DNA from: Straminergon stramineum
Taxonomy: Eukaryota; Streptophyta; Bryopsida; Hypnales; Calliergonaceae
Direction of reading: 5' to 3'
DNA: 64,000 nt
NCBI GenBank assembly: GCA_963920665.1
Contig: OY987265.1
Coordinates: 29,145,001-29,209,000, forward strand
The translations under genes were made by a program, and so were the position numbers. Positions within the stretch are counted from its first letter, which is position 1, and each line of letters begins with the position of its first letter. Shown here in pieces: positions 22,501 to 34,280 of this stretch. The notes under the pieces are model-generated. The model ran no database searches. It was not told the origin of the DNA and saw nothing but the letters and a program-made list of their open reading frames with translations.

Positions 22501-25021
22501 GGACAGCTATCCCTAACTATGGCTGTGCTAAGAAACTCAAGTCAAATGCTGATATTGTCAAGTTAATGTTGAATTAATGTTAACTTAATAGATGCCAATG
22601 CAATATCAAGTTAACGCCAATGATACTAACATCAAACTAACATTTAACCAACACTATTTGCGTTTCACAAGCATTGACTCAACATTAACTCAATATCAGG
22701 ACTACATGAATTTAATGCCTATGAACTTGACATAATTTAGAACTTTTTCAATCTAATAAGGGCGGTGTTCTGTGATGACACACGAGTTCTGAGACCTAAA
22801 TGTAAATGCGACATTTAGACTTGCATCATTCCTCTAAAGTCACAAACATTGAACCATCAACCACATGCCGAAATCTTCAAGCACTCAAGGCGTGCAGCAC
22901 AAATAGAAACTTTTACTACGCAAAGTTCAGATATTATTGACTGCAAACAGGTCACAAAACAATACAAATATTCAAAGATTTCTCAACTTACAGATGAAAA
23001 AATGTCTGAAAGATCGATCTCACAATATCCAATAAGGTTACTCTTGCTGGTTCGATTAGTCTGCACATCAAAATAACAAGTTATATATCTTGGTATTCTA
23101 GATGCAAATTGTGTCACAATTTCCCCCATCACAATCTTTGTAACGTTTTCATCCCCATAGTTTATCATTCACCCGTTCTGTAGTCTGCTATGTTAACCCT
23201 TGAAGGACGCAAGTTTTCAAAATACACTGCAAAAATCAGCCCGAGGGGCACGGTGTGACCTTCAAGGGTTAAATGCGATCTGCATCATGATTTCATCCAT
23301 CACGGTTTTTGTCAAGATTTCATTCGCATAACTTTTCATTCATCAGTTCTTGCTAAACCCTAATGACATCTAGACAACTTCTCAATGAAACGCTGCAGCT
23401 TGATGAAACCATGTCGGTGGCGTTGCATTGCAACGGACTCCGATCCGTTCTAGTACATAGTAATTGCAGGACAATATGTAGGACATGCATTTTCAAAGAT
23501 TCTCGTTTTCCTCATGAAAACGAGACTCAAAGAAACTCAAATTTGTTACCTCAAAAACGGAGACTCGAACAACCCGAGGACCCTTGTCCTCCAACACCAT
23601 GCTCCTCGCCTGCAGAGAATGAGGAATAAGCTCGTGCAGCAACTAACTTGTGTGCACACGAGCTAAGCAGGACAAGAAAAATCACACTTGAGTAAAATCG
23701 ACAAAGTAGCACTCACCGACTTCCATTCAGGCTTGTCCGTGCTGAGGATAAAAAGGAGGTACATGCCAAGACCATCACAAAGGGGACAATGTCATGAAAG
23801 TTCAGATGAAGTCTCATATCTAAACGCGCCCCAACGTAAACCACGTTGAGTATAAAAAACAACAAAGGCAAGAAATTACAAATACAGTGCAGCCGTTACT
23901 GAACTTAACAGAGGTCACTGTTCGGAAAGTCTGTTCTCCGAGAGATACACACGCAAACCACTTATCCTTGAACTCCATCCGTGCCTGTATCATTTCTCAA
24001 CACCTCACCCCATCAGTTTGAAATAAAAATCACTGCATTCCACAACAGATCCAGCAGTTCACGTAACTATCAGCTGCTCAGTGCAAAGCTCTAAGCAAGA
24101 TTAAACGAAACTCTCATGTAGAGGCATAAAAGTCTCCACGGTCTTCTTGAACATCAACCCATTGATTCAAATCCACAAAAGCTACAATCTAAGACTGCTC
24201 TTTTATCCTGAAGCATAAAAGTTCTCAATCTTCTTGAGCATCAAACCATCGCTGCAAATCCACAAAAAACTACAACCCTAGAGAACTCTCTCATATGGGG
24301 GAATAAATGTTTCCATATCACCTTGACCATCATCCATTCGACCAAATCCACAAGAACTACAACTCCATATAACTCGTTCAAATGAGGGAATAAAAGTCTC
24401 CATGGTATTCTTGATCATCAACCCATTACTTCAAATTCACAAAAACTGCACCTCAAGAAAACTCTCTAATATTGGAGCATAAAAGTAACATCATTCTTCT
24501 TGAGCATTAGCGATTGTGGGAAATCGACTAAACTACAACCCTAGACAGCTCTCATACCGGGACACAAATGTATCCATATCTTCTTGAGCATCATCCATTG
24601 CGTCAACCCCAATGATCTCAAACTCCAAAAACTCTTTCATACGAGGGAACCAACCCTCTAAGTTCTTCTTGTGCACTACCCCATTGCTTCAACTACACAA
24701 AAACTACAACCTCAGAGAACCAACCAAGGAAGCAACAAACAAAGCAAGACCTTGCAAATTCACATCAAGAATTCAATCCCAAAATTCGGAGAAAACAGGG
24801 GCGAGTACCGAAGTGAGCTGGATTGTGGCAATTCCACTGAATTGCTCCTCCTTGAGAGAACCGTGGTAAATGCCTCCACCACGAGACCCGCCCCCGCGTT
24901 TTCGCAGTCTCGTACTGCCACCGCTCTTCTCCGGAATGGTCCCACTAGGCACCGTCTCGCTCCCGGTCTTCCCCCCGCCATGGCGACCATGATCCAAGTA
25001 TGCCGAGGACTTGTTTCCCAT
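16502..25021 (-). CDS. PSD: Phosphatidylserine decarboxylase, C2/EF-hand plant type
   Basis: Converts phosphatidylserine to phosphatidylethanolamine with a self-generated pyruvoyl group; Arabidopsis relatives PSD2/PSD3 act at tonoplast and ER. Twenty-two exons join in frame to 736 aa: 25021-24809, 23984-23905, 23741-23717, 23609-23550, 23060-22992, 22432-22340, 22284-22219, 22148-22098, 21845-21762, 21441-21350, 20880-20725, 20517-20442, 19931-19820, 19556-19456, 19324-19277, 19022-18876, 18630-18538, 18352-18278, 17919-17827, 17676-17590, 17407-17357, 16840-16502. MGNKSS suits N-myristoylation. A C2 domain (MEFKDKWFACVSLGEQTFRT) covers about residues 60-190. EF-hand loops are DYDANGELSYKE (220) and DLNKDGKVNADE (256). 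CPVCGE...HMSLC (285-307) is zinc-finger-like. The self-cleavage site is GGSS (614-617), usually GGST in plants. The C terminus carries an unusual ~70-residue tail with three GKVEE units. Intron 2 uses a weak GTTCAG donor and intron 14 a GC donor. Confidence 0.93.
16543..16608. repeat. Short in-frame repeat in the PSD C terminus
   Basis: Three copies of a CTTCCACTTTGCC-(A/G)-type unit spaced 21 bp apart on the plus strand, coding for three GKVEE-containing heptads on the minus strand. It keeps the reading frame and lies just before the PSD stop codon. Confidence 0.85.
19325..19455 (-). other. GC-AG intron (PSD intron 14)
   Basis: The exon ends TTCAAG and the intron starts GCAAGC, which matches the known consensus AG|GCAAG for GC donors. 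The flanking protein EFFK / DRINIDEF aligns with plant PSD without a gap. Confidence 0.85.
21073..21281. mobile_element. Intronic MITE, copy 3 (PSD intron 10)
   Basis: Left end ACAGGATTGTCAATAAATTA continues into ACTGTTAGACAACATTGTAA; the right end carries the inverted counterpart (ATGTTGTCAAAAGTTTTTGA, then AACAGGCTAAGTTACT). It is the clearest inverted repeat of the three copies. Confidence 0.7.
23197..23268. mobile_element. 72 bp TTAA-flanked MITE in PSD intron 4
   Basis: Starts CCCTTGAAGG and ends CCTTCAAGGG, a perfect 10 bp inverted repeat, with TTAA directly outside both ends (23193-23196, 23269-23272). TTAA duplication with CCC-starting ends is the piggyBac pattern. At 72 bp it is extremely short. 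Confidence 0.6.
24070..24760. repeat. ~88 bp degenerate tandem array, PSD intron 1
   Basis: About seven to eight diverged units, each containing variants of CATAAAAGTCTCCA, TTCTTGA(A/G)CATCA(A/T)CCATT, TCCACAAAAACTACAA and CTCTC. They fill most of the intron between PSD exons 1 and 2. Confidence 0.8.
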
Positions 25022-25136
25022 GGCGACTGCACGAACGCGAACTCTGCAAATGCTGCAAACTTAGGGTTTGGCTCCAATCAATACTTTCGACAACGGATTC
25101 AACCAAAATCAATCCCAGTATGATACTCAGACCCAA

Positions 25137-25775
25137 AATTCTTTCTTGGTACCCTTCCGAATGCTGCAAACGAGGAGAGTCCACAAGAATCTCCACCTTC
25201 ACTAGAAAATCGCAAATATTCAAAAGCACTTTGCACTAAAACCACGGCTTCCTTCGGATTCAGACGAAATCCCAGGACTCCATTCAAGCCTTTAATTCTT
25301 TCTTATTAACCTCCCAAATGCTGCAAACGTAGAGCGTCCACAGGAATCTCCACCTTCACTAGAACATCACAAATATTCTAAAGCGCTTTGCTCTGAAACA
25401 GAAAGACTTCTTCGTATTGAAACAAAACCGTACTACAACACTCAAACCTCAAATTTTTTCTTATTAACCAAGAAACTGCACACGGTGCAAATGCAGAGCG
25501 TCTACAAGAATCTCCACCTTCAATAGAATTTCAGTCATAATCTAAAGCACATTGCCTGAAACAAAAAGACTTCTTCGTATTCAACCGAAATCCTAGTACT
25601 CCATTCAAATCTCAAATTCTTTCTTGTCAACCCCAAACCTGCAAATGGTGCAAATGCAGAAAATCCACAAGAGCCTCCGCCTTCACTAGAAATTCAGTGA
25701 TATTCTGAAGCAGTTTGCAATGTACAGGACCACGACTTCTTGGGATTCAACGCAAATTGCAGGACCACTCAGTTC
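25137..25775. repeat. ~160 bp tandem array upstream of PSD
   Basis: Four units start near 25137, 25294, 25452 and 25615 with AATTCTTTCTT or a close variant. Each then carries TGCAAA(C/T)G, GTCCACAAGAATCTCCACCT and TCACTAGAA. The array begins about 115 bp before the PSD start codon, so it may overlap the promoter or leader. Confidence 0.8.
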
Positions 25776-26305
25776 AGATTCTAGAAGAAGAACTTTCCTG
25801 TGGAAAAAAAATACGAGAAACTGACGGAGGCTTTGGAAAGATCTAACAGAGAATTCAACAACCATCCACGCACGAGCGTTACTTACAAGAGATCGTGAGC
25901 ACTGAATTACCGACAGATGTCAGTTCCGGATTTTCCGTTACCGGCGTAGCGGGTTACTGTCATTGAAATGTCGAGGATACAGTACCGGTACTTACTCACG
26001 GTTACAGGTTGCCGGGTGAATGAAGATACGGCACATTGATGACTGTACTATTGTACACTTGTCAAGAATTGAGAATGGATGAAGAATGGCACCATGTTCA
26101 TCCAACTGTAAGGAAAGAAGACCTCATTCATTACGAGAGATTTGAGGGCATAGAGAGATTGCTTCAGGCCCATTCCTTGTGTTGGGAATGAGTCACTGTT
26201 GTCCAGAAAAAAAATTATTAAAAAATTAAAAGAATATTAAAATATGATTATGTGAAATAAAAAATAATATTTTTTCTTTAAACGATAATTTAAAAACAAG
26301 AAATA
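25776..26305. other. PSD distal upstream region
   Basis: No gene seen. A locally GC-rich patch around 25915-26035 with several CCGG/TACCGG motifs could be promoter or repeat. Confidence 0.4.
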
Positions 26306-27760
26306 AATATTATTGTCTGATGTAGCAATGTCACTGCCACGTCACATCGTTGTTGTGGCGACATTCCCTAGTGTTCGGGAACTTTGAAAACTCGTAGGAT
26401 TCTTAGAGGGCTAAATCCCCTCTAATGGCCTATGAAGTTCAAATGATTTTGAATGTATATGAAATTTTAAATTACATTGTTTTCAAGTTTCATATGAGCT
26501 TCACAAAAAATTTATTTGAATTTTTGGTTTGGGAAAAAAATTCACATTGTGGGCTTAACTCGGAAATGTCTAGGAGGATGTTTTGTGTCCTTTGGATGAT
26601 TTCATGGATCTCTCAAGGATTGAAGGAAAAAATCATCCAATTTGAGGGAAGTGGTGTAATACAGAGTACCAATCTTCTATACCTTGAATGAGGTTGTTTG
26701 TTACTTAGTTTGTTTTGTTTGTTTCTTCGTTTCTTTGTTACAGTAAGGTTTCTCAAACAATGCATCCCTTGGGCACTTTCTTGGTACCATTGGAAAGTCC
26801 TATGTGAAGAAAGGTGCATGGACTTTGTTTTGTGGTGTTCCATTTCAAGGAAGAATAGATATTAAATTTTTTTAAATTATGATTTCAAAAATTTAGGATT
26901 TCAAAAATAAGAGAATTTTTTTTAAAATTTTTTTATTATACTATATATATCAACTATACAAGGCACACTAGTTTCAATGAAAGGGGATGGATATTCATTC
27001 CTTGTGATATTCTTTAACTTTCCTACACAAGAAAATGATGGCAAATCCACACATCACTATACAGTGCATTTTGGCAACTTTTATTACTTTTCTTATCTGA
27101 ATTGTAGTCATTAAAATGAAATTTTTTGAGTTAGGGACCATCTAACAAAATGAAATTTATCAAATACAATTTTGGTATCCATTTAAAATCTTGAAAATTC
27201 CTAAAAAATTCACAATAATTTCAAATTTTTGAAAAAAATCAGTTAAAATTGTACAAATTTATATATATATACAAAATGAGAGCATATAGATAAAGTGAAT
27301 TTGAAGACTAAAAACATGGTTATAGGCTTGTCCTCTTAGGTGTAACCTTGAAACAAGGTCATGTGCAAGTACTTTATTGCAATTTAGTCCCATCACCATA
27401 GAGTGTTGTCGTGTTAGCTATAGACTTGAACCACAATGTTCTCAACTATAGTAAACACTTATAGAAAAAAATTTAGATTTTTGAAGCATATTTTACATTT
27501 GAATATGAATTTTTTCACATTTAATCCAAAATTCATATTAATTTCAAATTTTCACAATAAAATCTAAAATCTCTATGACTTGTAAAAGACATTCCATTAC
27601 ATTTTAGAGAAAGAAATGAGAAAATTTTCATTCTTACTCATTAGATGAAATTTGAGGCCTCCAAGAGCCTGCGAGTTATCTTCAATTCCCAAGCTATGGA
27701 AACTCGACAGAGCAGCAGTATGATGTGGCACAGTCATTGCCACGTCAGAAAATAATATAT
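26306..27760. mobile_element. Probable DNA element with ~100 bp inverted ends
   Basis: The block at 26320-26425 (CCACGTCAC, then AACTCGTAGGATTCTTAGAG, ATCCCCTCTAATG) recurs in inverted, diverged form at 27640-27755 (GAGGCCTCCAAGAGCCTGCG, ATTGCCACGTCAG). Between them is AT-rich DNA without a transposase. Superfamily unknown. Confidence 0.45.
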
Positions 27761-27899
27761 TTTTAAAATTTTAAAATTATTTTTTTTGAAAAAGAATGTT
27801 TTTTTAATTCAGTTTTAAGTTTATCAATACTTTTTTTAAAATTTTAGGGAATTTCTTTTTAATTTCTTTTTTCAAAAAATTCGGAAATTAAGCCCATTT

Positions 27900-29600
27900 T
27901 GGGCTAGTTCCCAATTTCTGATAGCACAGGGAACAATGCAGGGAACAGTCCTGAAATGGGCTCTTGGAGGCCTCAAATCCCCTCTAATGTCTAGTTACAA
28001 ATTGGGAACATAGAAGAAGATGACTATCACTAGAAGAAAAACGTGTCCACTACAACCAACTAAAATGCAACTAAGTGTCCTATACAACTATCCTGTGATT
28101 GCGGCCTTCTCTATTTGCACCAAATTCTTACATCATTGTTTGACGTCATTGTTATACACCAATAGTACAATGCTTTAGTTGCAAAGTAGTTGTAGAATGA
28201 AGTGAATACATTGTTTTAGTTGCATAGCAATCATAGAATGAAGTGTAGGATTACAAGAGTTGTAACAAAGTTCAAATTCAAAATGAATCTGAATTATTCA
28301 CCATCATTCTAATATTCATAATAATTGTTGATGTAGATAAGTCTATGCTCTATGGAATCCACTGTGTCAATCTGCAGTAGCAAAAAAAGACTAGAAATTG
28401 ACTAGAAAGCAACTACAATTGTAAAACGAGGCTTGTTGTTACCTAGTCAATTTATAGTCATTTTCTAGGTAATTCCCAATTGTTTCCTAGTTGTATTAAA
28501 GTCATTTTTTAGTCATTTTTTAGTCATTTTTGAAGTCATTTTCCGATTGTCTTATATCATTGATACCATATCAATTGTGAAGATTACCATTAGGTTGGAC
28601 ATATAAGACACATAAGTTGTTGTATTCTAATGTAATGGATTTTATTAATAGAATTTATAGATTTTTACAATTTGTAGATATCTAGTGTGTAGATTTCTAC
28701 ATTCTATAGAAATCTAAAATTATTTAAAATCCAAAATATTTAAAAACCTATGAAATTGTAAAATTTCCAAAACCAATGAAATCTATAAAATAACAATATT
28801 ATAATTTTTGAAATTGAAAAAAAGCTAGATTTGAAATCTATGAATCATTGAGATGAAAATTTCAAAATCTACAAATCTACAAGTCCTGGACAAGTTGCAA
28901 ATAAGTCACAAACAAGTTGCAATGAGTTGCAATGAAGTTATAGATAAGTTTCAATGAAGTCACATAAGAGTCACGAACAAGTCATACATTAATTGCAAAT
29001 GAGTTGCCAACAAGTTGCACAACTCTTCAATTGAGTGACCGACCTCACGTGGCAACAAATACCATATAAGCAACCATGTCACAAAAGTTCATCAATGAAG
29101 TCCCAAATAGGATGTAGCAACTTGCAACTACAATCCTACATGCAACTTGTCCACTACAATTGGGGGCTCTAAATTAGGAGCAGTCGTAAAATGTCCTATG
29201 CAACTCAAAACTAGTAGCTTTTTGTAGTCACAAAAAACCTCATTTTCTTTCAATGATTCATGGTGTTTTGAGATGCGATGTGAAAGTTATGTTTTTTCTA
29301 AATTAAAATAATGATGATTTTATTCAATTTTCTAATTCATAAAAACTTTGAAATTCAATAACTTTCACATTTTAGGTTCAAACATCACAAAATAAAGTCC
29401 GTGCACCCTTGCTTGCAGAGAGATTTCCGACAATACCAAGAACATGACCATGACATTAGATGAAATCCACCTACTATAAGAGCCATGAGTTCCCATGAGT
29501 TCCCACAAATTCTCGTGAGTTCCCCCAAGTTCTCGGACTATAGAAACTCAACCACAGCAATTGGTTGACGTGGCCAAACTTTGGCCATGTCAAATAATAA
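27900..29600. mobile_element. Second, related element with inverted ends
   Basis: GGGCTCTTGGAGGCCTCAAA near 27959 repeats an end of the preceding element in direct orientation. A diverged inverted counterpart lies at about 29490-29590 (AGAAACTCAACCACAGCA, GACGTGGCC). The interior is poor in coding capacity and rich in GAGTTGCAA-like words at 28880-29010 and TAGTCATTTTT runs at 28500-28545. Confidence 0.35.
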
Positions 29601-32600
29601 TAATAAATTTTTTTTGAATACTATTATTTTTTATTATTTTTTATTTATTGTTGTTGTTATTGTTTGTTTGTTTGTTTAATTTTTATTTAAAAAATAAATA
29701 AAATTAGACAGAACTAGTTGTTCCTAGCAAAAACCAACCTTAAACAACCCTTTAGTGCTGCTAAAAAACATCTATTGGCTTTCTAAAAATATCATGTAAC
29801 TCAAAAATCTATAACTTTCACACCTTAGGTTGAAATGCCATGAAACAAAGCCCATACATCCCTCCTCATCAAAGGCTTTCCAACGATACCAAGGATGCGA
29901 TTGAGGTATACACGACTGAAGAGATCTCAATGTAACAAACTAAACTAACTAACTTAAAGATATGCAGATTAAAAAATTCTTTGTATTGGTTGACATCTTA
30001 CCAAGCCTACCTTTCAAAATTCATTTCAAAGTGTATGGTAGAACTGCCCATTACCAGCAATAACCCATGGTCAATACATAGGTAATGGGAAATTCAATAA
30101 GAGATGACTGACAGGTTACCATTAAGTTTTCAATTTCCAACCATCTTGTAGTCATTATTGTAATGACAGATATGCTTCGTTTTGAGAGCCCAATTAGTCT
30201 CTAGATGAGCAGTGATGGAAGAATCTATGTATTGGGGATGGGAGCAGGCCAACTTTTGGCTTCTAAAATTCATAACAATTTGAATTGAAGAAATGAAATT
30301 ACGAAACTTTGGCAATGCCCATGATTTCTATTTGTCCACAGGGTTGTAAATTAGAATTGCCTTCTACAGCTCCAGACCATGCACAAATTCCTTAAGTGGT
30401 TGGTCATGGGCGGTTCTACTATAGTGCCTCTAATATCTATTGTCAAATGATTGATTTCAAGGGTCATTGATTTGATGTTCAGCTCCAATGCCATTTGAAG
30501 ATTCAGGCAAGGTTTTTTTGTTTTGTTTTGTTTTCTTAAATTTCCAAACCCCTACATATTCAAGTGAAATTTTCATACCATCAATGTATCAAATTGTTGA
30601 TCTGATTTTTTTGGTAAATGAGTTTTAGAATTCTTCCCATCACTTTGTTTCTATGATCTGGGTTGCTTACTTGAATTCCACCCATCACTTGTTTTCCAAA
30701 ATGTAAGCTTAGAAAAGCATTTCAAAAAGCCCATAAAAAGTTTGGGCATGTAGGGGTTAAAAAGTGATTACATTTGTTTTTGTGTGCAATTCTTTATTGC
30801 ATAGATTATTTGTTTGTTTTTCAACAATAAAAAAATGCTTGAATTGTAGGAAGTTTCATCCCATTTATTGAAATACAACAAATTTCAATCACTCCAAGGT
30901 AAGATGCATTTCAAAAATGCAAAAAATGCTTTGAAAATGCAAAAAAAACATATTTTACCAATAATGGCAACGGCCCCTTCCTTAGGGAGACTTTAGTGAA
31001 AGTTTGGTATTGTGATTACAAGTGAGAGGGAGTTATCCTCAATTCATCCAATGAAACAATGATAAGCAATGAGATTATCATTTTAAGGCTCAAATAGTTG
31101 GTAGTCTTTGCCTTCCAAGTCTTCCAACTCTTACCGAATTGCGTATTTATAATCTCTTCTAACCTTGTTGATTTGCAAGGACTTGTCTTGATAGAAACAT
31201 TCAAATTTGAACTAATTATTCTATACTCTACCTGGTACAAATCCTATTTTCAAATTTATCATTTTTTTAGTCTAAGATTTTAAAATTACAAATAAACAAA
31301 CATGAATTTCTTGATCTCACAAAAAAATTTGTATGTCCCAAGAACTTTACTTCAAAAACTATAAATTTTATCAATTTACTTAGATTATTTTTTCTAAACA
31401 AAGTTCCATATCCTACAACCACATATACAAAATCCACTAAAGAATTTGAAACATTGACTATTTCCAAATAACATATTCTTAAGTACTACATATAAGCCCT
31501 CATCTCAAGCAATGACCTTCCCCCCTTTTGTATGCATTCATTAGGGGTTAAGTTTCACTAATATGGTCTTGCTTTAAAATGATGAAAATAATGTATAAAA
31601 TATGTAAGTTTTAAACCCAATTTTTCTTTTAGGGGAATAACATTGTACAAATAATCCTCAAAATGGCAAACTAGATCTTTGTGTAGTTTCAATTTTAAAA
31701 TAATAATTTGTTATGACTACATATGAATTTTTTATCAAAGTTTTAACATGGTGATGCATACCTTGTTTATGGATTTTGGACCAATCCTATAATGCAAAAT
31801 TTATGACAACAAAAACAAAATCTCTCTTTGAGCTTGTGACTCAAAATAGTACACATCTTTCTTGCAATCATTTTAAAATGAGCTGGTGAAGGCAAACTCA
31901 AACATCTTTGACATGCCCCTTTCTTCAATTATATTCTAGAATACTAATCTTCCCCACTTGCCACACATTTGTCTTACATTCAAACATTTAATATGATTAT
32001 CATATAACACTCAAACTTAACCTTGAAGACAAAGATGCCCGTATAGTTTTACTGCATGCTTGTTTTAGAATTTTTAAAGGGATTAAATAAAGATTAGATT
32101 TGTCCTAAAAAATGGTTTCTTGAATCAAAAAATGTAATGTTCTTTACTCAATCTAATGATATAATTATTTTTTTTCATTTACATTATACTTTCCACAAAT
32201 GGATCAATTGTAAAAGGTCATTTAAAAGTCATAGATGATCCTTTGTCTTAGAAGGGTACTTGGGGATAGAATAAAAGGTAGGAGCACTCTTTAGCAGCAC
32301 CTATTGTTTGAAGACATTTAAACAAAAGGTCTTTAAACCTATCCAATGACTTGTTTCCATCAAAATATTTTCTCAAACTCAATACTAGTTTCCAAAAGTG
32401 ATCAACAAGAGTTGGGACCTCTTTAAGGCAATCAATGAGAGTTAGAGCATTTAATATTTCAAGGATGGCCTAATAAATAGTCTGCTATGAATATTAGATG
32501 TTCCTATGACATCACCTTTGAAAATTTATAATTGATCATTTACAGGGCCTTTGAAGAGTCTCAAAGAATTACATGTAGTTTTGCTTTCATTTGCAAACAT

Positions 32601-33161
32601 CTTGATGAGATATTCTTCCATATTGTCTTTAGAGATGTTAGGTCTCAAACAAGTGTCCAATATAGATGAAGATACCTTAACCTCCAAAAGTCCTGACATC
32701 CATTGTATAGATTACAAATGTCTTCAAGAACTTCCTATATGAGCTACAAAAAATATACAAAGAACATCCAAGCACACTGAATAAAAAAAAATGGCTTATT
32801 CTTCAACATTGTGACTAGCATGACCATTGAATGCTTCATGATTTTTGTACAAGGTTCTAAATTAATTCACACAAGGATAGGAAGAAAAGAAAAATTTGGC
32901 AAAAAAGAATATTTATGTCTAGATTCCTCTCAAGCCATACTTTATTTTGCATATTAAACTCCAAATCTACATTCCCATCTTTGGAATTAAAAATTAAAAA
33001 TTTTAATACAAGAGATGTGATCTAAAAGTGGGATAGTATAGCATAGAGTAACTTTAGGGGCACGATCCAAAGAAAGGAATTTATTCCCACACAAAACCTC
33101 AATACACCAATCCTTGATGATTCCAAAATGGCAAAACAATAAGAAGCAAATGTATCAATTC
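29601..33161. other. AT-rich intergenic, no supported gene
   Basis: Only short open frames. The one at 32551-32742 (GPLKSLKELHVVLLS) faintly recalls a leucine-rich repeat but lacks neighbours of the same kind. The block near 29812-29905 carries a recurring module (ATAACTTTCACACCTTAGGT, CCCAT, TTTCCAACGATACCAAGGAT) also present elsewhere in the window. Confidence 0.5.
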
Positions 33162-33497
33162 TCATTCGTAGCAAGTTTGATAACTTTGGATTATATGGTT
33201 TTTCACCAACAAGAAGTGTAGGACATTTTGGACTATATAACCAAACTCATTGCAATAGGACAAACCCACTACTTTAGTCAAATTGTCAATACATTGTATC
33301 GTAAGAAATGACCCCATTCTCTTGGTAGTAAACTCTTCAAAAGTGGAACCTCTTTGCTTGTTCAAATCAATTTTTTTCCTCCGTAGTTGAAGTTGTACCT
33401 CTAATTCTAGTATTTTGGACCACAAATCCATCTCAAATTGAGAGAGATTTAGGTCATACTCATCATTATGAATAAGGGAAGATGGAATGCAGTTCAT
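33162..33497 (-). pseudogene. Degenerate copy of an 'LELEVQL' coding module
   Basis: Open for 111 aa, containing ILELEVQLQLRRKKIDLNK and later TFEEFTTKRMGS. It resembles the plus-strand frame at 33939-34280 (LELEVQLPRERKIIEWDK, TFCEVKERLG) in motif order and spacing, but the two face opposite ways. The later part no longer matches. Family not recognised. Confidence 0.45.
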
Positions 33498-33938
33498 CTA
33501 GTAGATTTGGATGTATTGGGTTCAAAAAATACGAGCTTAAGTAAATGTGGAGGTCCCCCTCAAAAGACAAGGATAGATATGAAAGATTGAATTGTATTTT
33601 CCATGATTTGGGGAGTTCAGGAGATGTGATTCTAAATGACGATGAACTCAAACATGTCAAGATAAAGGTTATTATATGACAACGCAAATTTTAGGGTTCT
33701 TGCAACAATCAAGACAAGGCAAGCACCATCAAATTGGGGAGATAGGGATGGTGTCTATAAACATTGCTAGAATGTTTTTCCTTCTTTCAGTCTTTTATGC
33801 CATGATGTTTCTGATTTGGTTCTTTTGCATGCTCAATCCTGGGGGTTCTAATTGGAAATGTCAAGCTCCCTCCCTTCGAACCATAAATCTATTGCAATTC
33901 ATGCCGTGACTAGAAGTAGAGGGTGCTAATTTAGAAGG

Positions 33939-34280
33939 ATGTTGGAGCTAGAGGTACAACTCCCAAGAGAGCGAAAGATTATAGAGTGGGATAAAGCATC
34001 ACCCACGTTTTGTGAGGTGAAGGAGAGGCTAGGGAATTGTGGCATTGCCAAAAACTGGTGTGTGGAGATTTTGCGGGGTGGAGAATATGTCTCCTTAGAT
34101 GATGACACGCAACTTCAAGATTGCACAAAACTAACAGTACGCGCTGCCCCTATCTTGGAGAAGACCTTGTTTGGGCCCAAGGCTTCCGTTGCTGCAATCA
34201 ATCTAGGTTTGCTAGCAAATCATGAATGTTCAACCTTTAATTATTCTACTTTTTGCAAAGTTGGTACAAGGTACAAGTAG
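33939..34280 (+). CDS. Unassigned exon-like frame, possible ubiquitin-like fold
   Basis: 113 aa. From about residue 25 the order CEVKERLG...WCVEILRGGEYVSLDDDTQLQDCTKLTVRA recalls small beta-grasp (ubiquitin/PB1-like) domains, with a basic residue run early and an acidic loop in the middle; this is a shape impression and not a family match. A GTACAAG donor follows GTTGGTACAAG near 34276. GC is higher than the neighbouring DNA. It could belong to a gene that also uses the exon at 37045, but the splice phases do not fit directly. Alternatively it is a captured gene fragment. Confidence 0.4.
   Translation: MLELEVQLPRERKIIEWDKASPTFCEVKERLGNCGIAKNWCVEILRGGEYVSLDDDTQLQDCTKLTVRAAPILEKTLFGPKASVAAINLGLLANHECSTFNYSTFCKVGTRYK

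Noticed and set aside
23717..23984. PSD exon 2 ending at the first GT after FRT
   Set aside because: That phase runs exon 3 into a stop. The GTTCAG donor 11 nt later gives FRTVTSVNTDKPEWKS, matching plant PSD in length.
670..25775. Tandem arrays as CRISPR arrays
   Set aside because: Units are adjacent, diverged and without unique spacers, and the genome is eukaryotic.
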